A DNA stretch of 16,414 nt, from NCBI GenBank assembly GCA_002179805.1, contig NAVB01001170.1, forward strand, positions 1-16,414. The letters run 5' to 3'. The DNA comes from Acanthamoeba lenticulata. Taxonomy: Eukaryota > Discosea > Longamoebia > Acanthamoebidae. Of this stretch, positions 1-9,000 are shown in pieces (within the stretch, counting starts at the first letter, position 1; each line of letters begins with the position of its first letter). Position numbers and translations under genes: made by a program. The notes under the pieces were generated by a model. It was not told where the DNA came from. It saw only the letters and a program-made list of their open reading frames with translations, and ran no database searches.

Positions 1-1
1 C

Positions 2-3000
2 CTGCGGGATGAGGAGCCGTCCCACCAGCCAATCGCCAAAGCAGAGGGTAAGGAAGTGATGGAGGTGGTGGAGAAGCTGGACCCACGCGACGCCGAAATC
101 GCGCGGCTGAGGCGGGAGCTCGAGCAGCGCGACGCCGAGGTGGCCCGCATGGCCGCCCTCTTGGCCGCGCGCGACAAAGCACAGCCCGTGGCGGGGCTGG
201 ACGAAGCCAAGCCTCCAGTGGAGGAGGCCGCCCAGGGCCATCATGAAGCGGCCCCGCAGGACGCGATGGTGGTCGTCGGAGGCCGGAAGGTCGCTCTCTC
301 GGCGCAGGATCCTGACCAGGATGATGACGATGATGGTGATGAAGAAGATGATGTTGAATCCTGGAGCGAGGATGACGACGAGGATGATAGTGCGTCAGAG
401 ACCGAATCCGAGGATGATGATGACGAGGAGGAAGAGGAAGAAGAGGACGGCCATCTCCTGCGTGCCGAGGCCCTCTACGACTTCGTGGCGCGCAACGAAA
501 ACGAGATCAGCTTCACCAAAGGCGGTAAAAAAGCCTACACCTGGTGGCCAACAATGTGTGGAATGAGTGGAATGCTCACGCTGTGGGCGTGTGCATGTGC
601 GTGGACTTGATGAGCAGAGGTGCTGGTGGTGCACGACAAGGACGCCAGCGGCTGGTGGAAGGCCGAAGTCCGGCGCAAGCGGGGCTCGCGCAAGCCCGAG
701 CAGCCGGCCGCCGCACGAACGACGGGGCTCGTGCCGTCCAACTACCTGCGGGTGCTCTATCAGCCGCCCACATTCAACTTCAAGCTGTCGTCCAAGGTCA
801 CCCGCTCGATTCTCGATCTTCAGCGCAAGTGCGGCTTTGTCACGCCCAACGACAACGCCGCTGCGAAGTCCAAGAAAACGAAAGCGAAGGCCAAGAAAAT
901 GAAAGCGAAGAAGAAGAACAACAACAGGAGAAAGAGGACAAACAGAAAGAGCGAACGCTTCACCACGACCGAGCGCGCCGAGACCATCGCCGGCATCCAG
1001 AAGCGGCTGCTCGAGCAGCGCGGCTTCCTGGCTAAACAGAAGGCGCTCCTCGCCGTGCGCACCGACGCCGCCGCGGCCGCGACTGCCGAAGCCGAGGCCG
1101 AGGCCGAGAGCCCAACGCCGGCCGGCGAATTCGAGGCCGAGGCGACCGGCGACGACAGCGACAAGCGAACGGGGCTGGTGCACCTCACCCGCGGCCGCCC
1201 GACGATCACTGGCAAACGGCGGCCCAGCCGACGCGTGCGGCCTGCGCGCGCCAACGCGGCGGAGTCGAAACTGACGGGCGATGGACACGTCTTTGATGAT
1301 GGGCGCTCTGCCAAGGCAGAGGACGAGGCGGAGGAGGACGATGCGATGAGGGAGGACCTCGCCCACCTGGCCGATGAACTGGATGCCATCGTGAGCGAGA
1401 TGGCGACCATTGACTTCACGGCTGAGGAGTCGCTACCGTCTGACATTCCGCTCCCCGTTTTGGGCCAGGAGAACGAAAACGAAGGCCGCGAAAAGAGCGA
1501 AAGCGAAAGCGAGCAAAGCGAGGACGAAGGCCAAGACGAGACAAAGCCGGCTGAGCCGACGCAGGAGGAGCTTCAATGGCGCCTCGCGCGGGCTCAGGAG
1601 GTCATCGAGGCTCACCGGATGGAACTCGACATGGCGCGTGAGAAGGAGATGCTCCTGCGCCTCGAGCTGCGCTCGCTCGAACTCGAGTCCAAGACCGGGC
1701 ATGCTGAGGCCGAAGTCGAACGCGAGCGAGCGGCCGAGCTGGCCGCCCAGGTCCAGCAGCTGACCGACGCCGTGCGCGCAAAAGAGGCCGAGCTCGCTGT
1801 CTGGCGCGAATCCGCGCGTCCCGCCAGCAACAAGAACGAAGAGCCGACAAAGAACGAAGGCGAAGCCGAGGACGAGCCAAAGAAGAACGAAGGCGTCGAC
1901 ACGCTGGAGCGGCGACTCATGGAGGAGGTCATGGCGCGCGACCGTCGGGTGGCGGAACTCGAGCAGGACGTCCGCGAGCGCGGCGAAGTGATCGAGAAGC
2001 TCATGCTCGAGCTGCGCGCACGCGAGGAGCAGAACGAGGTCGTCCGGGACCAGCTCGAGCGCGAGCACGACGAGCTGCGGGCCCAATGGGAGGCCGAACG
2101 GGCGCACCTCCTTCTCTCGGCCTCTGCCGCGGCGCCCACCGTCGAAGTGGCCGCCGCCACGGCCTCAGAGCCCGAGGACAGCGGCGACGCCACGTCAGCG
2201 CTGCCCGGCGGAGGAGGCAGCGACGAGCCGTCGGCCGCCGACGTCAAGGCGCGGCAGGAGCTGGAGCGCGAGCTCGAAGCGCTTCGGCGGCGCGCCAAGC
2301 GGCTCGAAGAGGAGCGGACGGCGCGCCGCGAGGAGGAGCGCCTGGGCGAGGAGCTCCTCCGGCTGCAGACGCAGCTCATCGCCCTCTTGGTCAAAACGGT
2401 CGCCGGCTACGAGTCGACAACAACGATGACCGAAAACGCCGAGCAACAGCAGAAAAAGGCCGAAGTGCGACAGCTGCTCGAGGAGCTCGAGTTCTTGGCC
2501 CAGAAGCGGGCGGCCCTGCTCCAGGCTCGCCGCCATGGCGGCACCCGGATCGGCGCCTCCCGCGGCGGCGCGCCGGTGGCGCCAGCGACCCCGTTGGAGG
2601 CGGCAGCCGACACGAACCGGTCGAAACGGGCCATGACGGTCTCGGGCGCGCGCGCGGTTCCAGAGCACTTGGCGCGCCGCAGCTACAGGCGCACGATCTT
2701 CCCTGCTGGCGTCGCGCCGCCGCCTCTGCCCTCGCTGCCGTCGACGCCACCGCCGTTGGCGCCCGCCGCGGCCGCGGCCGCATCGTCGTCGGCTGGTGAC
2801 GTTGTCGTCGTCGTCGCCCAGCAGGGCAAGCCTCAACCTGCGCAGCAGCCAACGCCGTCGGAGGCGGTCGATCTGACGTCACCGCAGCCGCCGCCGACGA
2901 CCGAGGCCGTGGTTGCGGCCGTGGCCGCCGTCGAGGCCGCCCAGACGCGACCCCCGAGCAAGGCGGCTTCGTCACCGGACCTGCGCCAGCACGCGGACGG

Positions 3001-3621
3001 CGCCGGGCCCAAGGAGGCCAAGAAGATCAAGAAGCAGCTCGCCAAGATGGCCCGGAAGAAGATGGAGGGCCGCGGTACGTTCCCGGCAACACGAACAACA
3101 ACAACATGACAATTTTGCATGATCAACATGATCAACAAAAGGGCTCACGTGTGAGTCACACAGACACGACTGAAGCGGCACCGACGGCTGGACCCGAGTG
3201 GGTGCCCGACGTGATGGTGCCCGTGTGCTTCGGCTGCCGCTCCAACTTCACCCTGATCAAACGCCGCCACCACTGCCGTAATTGCGTACGTGTTCGTGCC
3301 TAACAACATGCGGCCGCCGGAGATCTCCAGCACACAAAACGCGAATTGTTGTGCTAATATGCACCGATGCTTTGTGTTGTGCAACATGGGCTCATGCACG
3401 TGGGTGTTGACGCGGTCACACGCGCGACGACGACAACGATAACGATAACAACACACCACCAGGGCAAGGTGTTCTGCGGCAAGTGCACGTCGCTCTCGTG
3501 CAGCATCGAGGAGCTGGGCTACACGGAGCCCGTGCGTGTGTGTGACGGCTGCTTCCACGCACTACAACAACACCAGCCCGACATCGCCGCGGCGCGCAGG
3601 TCCAAGCGGCCCGTCGCCTGA
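2..3621 (+). CDS. SH3, coiled-coil and FYVE zinc-finger protein (5' end possibly outside window)
   Basis: Exons 2-524, 618-3074, 3164-3285 and 3463-3621 join in frame to 1086 visible residues. The frame is open to the window edge; the first in-frame ATG, at 59, could be the start. Visible order: helical segment, Asp/Glu run (about 100-145), SH3 (about 154-218) with ALYDF, GWWKAEV and GLVPSNYL, Lys/Arg/Asn-rich stretch (about 258-290), heptad-like coiled coils (about 489-770), Pro/Ala-rich linker, and FYVE (from about 1006) with WVPD, CFGC, RRHHCRNCG, FCGKC and RVCDGC, which supplies all eight zinc-binding cysteines. The first intron splits the SH3 domain between KG and EVLVV, and the last splits the FYVE domain after HHCRNC. 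FYVE domains with RRHHCR bind PI3P on endosomes, and SH3 domains bind proline-rich partners, so an endosomal adaptor is inferred. The combination is not one I can name. Domain calls are strong; the start is not. Confidence 0.9.
525..617 (+). other. Intron within the SH3 domain
   Basis: This 93-nt GT..AG intron begins GTAAAA and ends GAGCAG. Removing it joins a phase 1 G to AG and restores the SH3 strand KGEVLVVHD. Reading through it gives an off-family tail and a stop near 610. Confidence 0.85.
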
Positions 3622-4574
3622 GCGCTTTCAACGACTACAGAACGCGCTCTGGCGCCAGGACGCTGGCTGGCGGTTCACGAAGAGGAGGTTGTAGAAGCCC
3701 CTTTCGGGGCGAGAAACAGGCAGGGAAGATGCCGCGTACCAGGAAAGCGCGCGAGCCTCGAGTGAGCCCGGGGCGCCGAGCTCTCTTGTGGTGGGGAGGA
3801 CGACAGAAGAGACACAAGGTGAAGAAGTGGTTGCCGGTGGCGAAGACGGAATGATTCTGCGGGAACGGCCGATGACCACCCAATCGACGCGAGCCACGCA
3901 AAATGGGCAGCCACTCCCGCGCGGAGCAAATCACCGAGAAATTGTGCTCCAATGGCACACGTGCCTAGTTTATAAACCGCCTGGAAAAGAAGTGTGTTAG
4001 TGGCAGAATCTATGCCTTTTTAGCATCTGCCGACCTCGAGATTACCGTCACGTAGTCCGTCGGGCGGTTGCAGAGAGCACCGATTACGTCTATTCCACCA
4101 ATTCAGGCCCTTGTGACCCGTGATAGTGCCGATATGGCCCGCTTCCAGCTCCTTGCCTCGGCCTTTCCGCATTGTTGCCAGAACAGAGATGCACTTGATA
4201 AAATTTAAGACATTAACCAGCTAAATGCAGCAGCAATAGCTGGAATACATCAAGAAGGCACTCGTCGTTGGTGCGTCAGCTTGGAGTAATCCCTGCGCAA
4301 GCATGAGTGATCACGTGTCTGAGGGGAATGGCTTGGGGCACGGCCCGCTGTAGCTCAGTTCCTTCGCATCGCATAACGCGCCACTAGTCCCCACCCAAGC
4401 CTGCACACGTGCGGCCCACGCTGAACGGCTTCTCCTCGGCCTGAACCTTCTCACAAGACACAAGACGGACTAAGACTCGAACCGGAACAGCCGGCCTTCA
4501 TTTTCTCAGGATCGGCCACACAACCGAGCATCTTTCTCCACAGCCCCACCCCAAGCACATCAACACATCTCGGC
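3622..4574. other. Intergenic stretch without a confident gene
   Basis: I see no recognisable protein, tRNA or rRNA here. A 107-codon minus-strand frame (3635-3958) and a 70-codon plus-strand frame (3788-4000) resemble nothing I know and look like chance frames. The stretch contains a GCCCC-TTTC-GGGGC hairpin (3697-3710), a promoter-like cluster (3949-3976) and a 7-bp inverted repeat CCAGCTA/TAGCTGG with a 13-nt loop (4217-4243). Pyrimidine-rich stretches ending in CAG near 4509 and 4544 could be 3' splice sites of an intron in the 5' leader of the next gene. It most likely contains the 3' end of the FYVE gene and the promoter and leader of the Ser/Pro/Thr-rich gene. Confidence 0.5.
3949..3976 (+). 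promoter_or_regulatory. Promoter-like cluster: CCAAT, E-box, TATAAA
   Basis: CCAAT (3949-3953), CACGTG (3958-3963, within GGCAC-AC-GTGCC) and TATAAA (3971-3976, within the palindrome GTTTATAAAC) follow one another in 28 nt. The order suits a plus-strand RNA polymerase II promoter, but the palindromes also permit the minus strand. The next ATG on the plus strand is 600 nt away, so a long or spliced leader would be needed. Confidence 0.35.
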
Positions 4575-5720
4575 ATGATGGGCTTCAACCACGACCAAAA
4601 CCCCTACCGCGCCATGCACCCGACACCCGAGACCGACGGAATCTTGTACGGTCTCGCGATTGAGGAGCAGCTCCTTGCCACCCCCGTGGCCCCCTCCCCC
4701 GCGACGACTTTGGCCGACGCGGCCACTCCGGAGCTGACCTCGCCTGACCTGCCTGCTACGGCCTCGGCGCAGTCGGCGCGCTCGGCTTCGTTCTCGTTCG
4801 CGACGCCCACCGCGACCTCCTCTGGTTCTTTCTCCGTCGCCCCCAGCGCTCGTTCGGCATCGTTCTGCCTGCCGTCCGCCCTTGGTGGGTCCGGCTCTTC
4901 GCCCAGCTTGGCCGAGTTGTTCCTGCGCGGACCCTCGGCGGAGCAGAACGCCCTCCAGAACTACCTCAACAACCTCGCCACCAACAACACCTCCGTGGGC
5001 GGTGAGGCTGCTGGCGGTAGCAAGCGCAAGCGCAAGCATGAGGACAAGGACAAGAAAAAGCGAAAGCGAAGGTCCGAAGAACGAACAAAGAAGACCGCGG
5101 AAAGAACGAAGACGACCGCGCAAAGAACGAAAACGACGACTTCTGTTTCGTCGGTTCCGGAGACCGCGTCTGTCTACGGCACCACGACAGAGACCGTGCG
5201 ACCGCAGCATCCCGTCGCCCCCATGGCTCAGTCGGGCTTCATGCAGTCTCCGCCCGTCGCGTCGTCCCCGGTCCCCTACTCGTCACCCTCGGCCTACTTC
5301 GCCTCGCCTTGCTTGTCTCCAAGCCTTTCGTCCTCCGCTTCTTCCTTCTCCACGTACCCACCAACGCCGGTCCAGCCCACCACTCCGGCTTCTCCCTACC
5401 CGAACACTGGCGTCTCCACCACGTCCGCCTGCGACTTCTATCCCAACGTCCTGTTCGACGGCGCGCCGTCACCCGTGACGTCCTCGCCCGCTTTGGCGAC
5501 GTGGAGCCAGCCGCCATTCTACGGCCGCTACGCGCAGCCTCCTATGCAGCGCCAGCAGTACTACGCGCCCCAGAAGGAGGACGTCGACTTCTGGCTCGAC
5601 GTCGAGGCGAGCCTGCCCTCGATCCAGTCAGCTGCGCTTCAGGCACAGCAGCAGCACCGAGATTTCTTCAACACGTCTTTCACCGAGCTCGAGCAGCTTC
5701 TCTTCGAGCACGACCTCTGA
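4575..5720 (+). CDS. Ser/Pro/Thr-rich protein with basic repeat segment, unknown function
   Basis: This uninterrupted 381-residue frame begins at the first ATG of an ATGATG pair. I do not recognise the family. The N-terminus (MMGFNHDQNPY) is followed by Ala/Ser/Pro/Thr-rich sequence, a strongly basic block around residues 152-189 containing SKRKRKHEDKDKKKRKRR and three copies of a seven-residue unit R-T-K-x-T-A-x, then a long Ser/Pro/Tyr-rich linker. The last 45 residues change character: they are acidic and hydrophobic (EDVDFWLDVEASLPS, then FTELEQLLFEHDL) and look like a short helical or activation-type module. Basic NLS-like sequence, disorder and the acidic-hydrophobic tail suggest a nuclear or transcription-related role; this is inference. 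No zinc finger, homeobox or bZIP signature is visible. No intron is needed in the coding part. Confidence 0.85.
   Translation: MMGFNHDQNPYRAMHPTPETDGILYGLAIEEQLLATPVAPSPATTLADAATPELTSPDLPATASAQSARSASFSFATPTATSSGSFSVAPSARSASFCLPSALGGSGSSPSLAELFLRGPSAEQNALQNYLNNLATNNTSVGGEAAGGSKRKRKHEDKDKKKRKRRSEERTKKTAERTKTTAQRTKTTTSVSSVPETASVYGTTTETVRPQHPVAPMAQSGFMQSPPVASSPVPYSSPSAYFASPCLSPSLSSSASSFSTYPPTPVQPTTPASPYPNTGVSTTSACDFYPNVLFDGAPSPVTSSPALATWSQPPFYGRYAQPPMQRQQYYAPQKEDVDFWLDVEASLPSIQSAALQAQQQHRDFFNTSFTELEQLLFEHDL
5079..5141 (+). repeat. Three tandem 21-nt coding units
   Basis: Three in-frame 21-nt units encode ERTKKTA, ERTKTTA and QRTKTTT. They are A-rich (AAAGAACGAA-type words) in an otherwise GC-rich gene, which fits recent slippage or unequal exchange within the basic segment. 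Confidence 0.85.
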
Positions 5721-5734
5721 ACCGGCGGCGGTTC
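5719..5734 (+). other. Perfect hairpin overlapping the stop codon
   Basis: GAACCG (5719-5724) and CGGTTC (5729-5734) are perfect reverse complements around a GCGG loop. The left arm shares the last two bases of the TGA stop at 5718-5720. Confidence 0.5.
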
Positions 5735-5775
5735 CTCTGCACCGCTTCGTGATCCCCTTATTTATATTTATTCTT

Positions 5776-5799
5776 GTGCTCGCCTGGTGGAGCGAGCAC
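5776..5799 (+). other. Perfect 8-bp stem-loop in the 3' flank of the Ser/Pro/Thr-rich gene
   Basis: GTGCTCGC (5776-5783) pairs exactly with GCGAGCAC (5792-5799) across an 8-nt loop. It lies about 55 nt after the stop, just past an AT-rich run containing TTATTTATATTTATT. No AATAAA is visible here, so it may take part in 3'-end formation or mRNA stability. Confidence 0.45.
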
Positions 5800-5820
5800 G
5801 CGGCTCACGCGAGGCCCGAT

Positions 5821-5832
5821 AGCAGGCCTGCT
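5821..5832. promoter_or_regulatory. 12-bp perfect palindrome between genes
   Basis: AGCAGGCCTGCT is its own reverse complement. It lies about 245 nt before the ankyrin/RING gene start and upstream of a TATATT (5873-5878), so it could be a dimeric factor site. No family assignment is possible from sequence alone. Confidence 0.25.
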
Positions 5833-6076
5833 TTGTACACATGATGGGTCGTCACCTTTTCGCACCCCACCATATATTCAGCAAACGTTATCAACAACAA
5901 AGACCTGTAACATTCCCCTACTCCGACTACTCTCTTGTTTCTTAAAGGGGTCCGCAGAAGAAAAATCCGGTTGGCTCGGAAAGCTCCGACAGAAGAAGGA
6001 AAAGGCCGAAGCTGCAACACGCTGAAGGAAAAAGAAATAATCTTCTATCTTCATCGGCGACTCGCATTTACGACGA

Positions 6077-9000
6077 ATGGAGAGGCCTGTGGCCCACCAC
6101 CCGTCGTCCCTCGAGGGCGGGACGTCATATTCCGTCGAGGCGCTTCAGGCTTGCCCATTTCTCTCGCAGCAGGCTCGCTCGGCATCGCCAGGCGAGCGAT
6201 CCGCCTCCTCAATGTCATCTGCGTTGCCCGTTTCGGCCTTGCCGTCACCTTTCTCCTCCAGGCCCCCAATGCCCTCACAAGGTCACGATCAACAAAATCT
6301 GTGTAGCGCGTTTCGGGGCACATTTTGATTCGTTGAAACTCACCTCTTCTTCATCTCCACTTTTTTTTTTCTTTTTTTCTTCAGATGGCACGGGTTCTTC
6401 GTCCTTGCAGCGCACGATAGCCCAGCACCAGCAGCTGGCCAACACGGCATCGTTCAATCTGCGGCTTGCCGCGGCTGCGCATCGACATCTCCTCTCTTCT
6501 GCCTCTTCCTCTACGCCATCATCTTCGGTCGACGGCTCACGACTCCTGCACGCCGGCCTGAAGTGGCCGCCCGCGGCTGCCGCCTCGTCCGCGACGACGG
6601 CACCCAGCCAGGCCGACGTCTCATCCACGCTCCACAACGTTTTCACATCACCTTCTTCTTTAACGACGTCCTCGATCCCCTCTCCGGGGACGTTCTTTGC
6701 CATGCCCCAACCCTCAACCGCGCCTTTGCCTCCTCCTTCATCTTCATCATCTTCGTCTTCTTCTTCTTCATCGTCCTCGCCATTGCCCTCGCCCACGGGG
6801 GCCGGCGCCGCCGGGGCGGCCGCGGGGAGCCAGCTGGACCCGCAGCGCGACTGCTGTCTGGCCACGTGCGGCCACATGTGCACCCTGTGCCGGCCCATCG
6901 TGCAGCAGCTCCTCCTCCTGTGCCAGGCCTGCATGACCAAGGACGCGCCCCATCCCGTACGTCCCCGCACCTCCCCGCGTCTTGGCGCGCGTGCGGCCAA
7001 TGATGGAAGGCAGGCGAGGTCGCACGGGCCTCGGCTCGGTCGATTTTTTCCTTTTTATTTATTTAATTTATTTATTCAATTTATTTTTTGCGAGGCAGGA
7101 CTTGATCGGGTGCATCCGCGGGCTGCTGCCGGTCGTGGCCGAGAACGACGTGGCCCGCTTTCGCGAATACCTCCGGAACGAGACCGTGGAGTGGGTCAAG
7201 GAGTTCATCATGTGCGCGCTTCCCTCTCGAGATTGATGAGTTGCAGTACTCCTTCTCATCATCGTTGTCGTCGTCCTACGCAGGTACATGACGGCCACGT
7301 TTGGGTCGACCGTGTTTCTGGAGGAGCTCTTCATGCATCGCCAGCAGCTGCGCCAAAAGGCCATCGTCGAGGGGATCGCCCTGTGCCTGGCCGCCGGCGC
7401 GGGCAAGGCCGACATGGTGGGCTACCTCCTGGGCCAGGGCAGCGACCCCAACAAGGCCCCGCTCGTCACCGCCGCCAGTCTCGCCGGCTTCTCCCTCTTC
7501 CCCACGACCGGCGCGGCCGCGGCTGCGGGCCTGGCGGCCACCGGGCAGCCGCCATCGTCAGCGCCGCCGTCGCCGGCGGCCCAGATGATGCCCACGAACG
7601 GCGGCCAGACGACGGCCGCGGCGACCACGACCACGACCACGATGACGTCGACGACGGGCAGCGGCGAGAAGCGCGGGCACACGGCGTTGCACTACGCGGC
7701 GCACAATGGGCACGCTGGGTGCGTGTCGCTGCTGCTGCGCTACGGGGCCGACCCCAACGTGCGCGACGGCGATGGCATCACGCCGCTCCACTCGGCGGCG
7801 CACAACGGCAAGTTCGAGAGCTTGTTGCTTCTCCTCCACTTTGAGGGCGACGACCCCGAGGCCGGCGAGGACGATGACGAAGCCGACAACGAAGGCGATG
7901 AGGATGATGAAGACGACGACGACGATGATGACAATGATGATGAAAACAGCGACGACAACGGCGAGCCGGGCCCGGGCGACGCGCCAGTGGCGTCGTCACG
8001 GCATCACAACCGTCATCCTCATCACCAGCAACAACAGCAACAGCAACGACAACAACAGAGCCAACAGCCACTTCGACGACAACAGCAACCTCAGCAGCGG
8101 CAGCAACAACAACAACAACAAGAGGGCGGCAAGCGACCGCGCGAAGGGCCGCCAGTGGTCAAGGCCAAGCCGCCCTACGCCCGCAAGCGGGCTGAGGTCG
8201 ATGCGCGTGACCGTTGGGGCGACACACGTGCGCATAAATCCTCCTTCAATTTTTATTCTCATTTATATTTTTTTTTAAATTTTTCATCTTTTAAAAAGTA
8301 TTTATAATTGATTCCTCTTCTGTGCGCAGCACTGCACAAGGCGGTGGTCAATGGCCACACGGCGTGCGCGGAGGTGCTGCTCGGGTTTGGGGCGGAGATC
8401 AACAGCCAGAACATGGGCGGGGACACGCCGTTCCGCAAGGCCGTCTACCACGGGCACACGGCCTGCGCGCGGATGCTCGTCGACAAAGGGGCCGAGTACA
8501 ACCTGGTCTCGGAGAAGAACATCTCGCCGCTCCATCTGGCCGTCTTCAAGGGCCACCTCGAGTGCGCGGCACTGCTCATCGAAAAGGGCGCCGACGTCAA
8601 CTACAAGGACGAGAGCGAGATGACGCCTCTCTTCTTTGCTGCCGTCAATGGCCACGCCCACTGCATCGAGCTCCTTCTTGACCACAGTCCGTGTCCTCCC
8701 GTCTTCGCTTTCGCTATTCGTTTTTCATTTATGATTTTCTTTAGTTTTCGCTATTCGTTTTTCATTTATGATTTTCTTTAAAAGTTCTATTTTCAATTTG
8801 AAATTGTTTTGTGGTGGTTTATCGCTTTCGTTCCTTGCTGTGTGGCGCCACAGACGCGGACGTGAATCGACAAGACAACGAGGGCAAGACGGCACTGCAC
8901 ACGGCGGCGCGCAAGGGCTACCGCGACTGCGTGGCGCTGTTGCTCGCGCGCGGCGCGCGCTTCGACGCCACCGACAGCGCCGACCTGCAATGGACACCGC

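Noticed and set aside
395..2836. Long minus-strand frames opposite the SH3/FYVE gene.
   Set aside because: They are Ser/Arg- or Leu-rich antisense shadows of the coiled-coil exon, which has clear domains on the plus strand.
4346..4400. TGTAGCTCAGTT at about 4350, resembling a tRNA D-arm.
   Set aside because: The D-stem partner GAGC, an anticodon stem and a T-arm with TTCGA at the right distance are absent.
4470..4492. Minus-strand GGTTCGAGTC resembling a tRNA T-loop.
   Set aside because: The flanking bases do not pair as a T-stem and no acceptor or anticodon stem is present.
6957..7098. Read-through of the ankyrin/RING frame after 6956.
   Set aside because: GTACGT and the T-rich end with GAGGCAG define an intron, and the next exon joins in phase 0; read-through loses the ankyrin frame.
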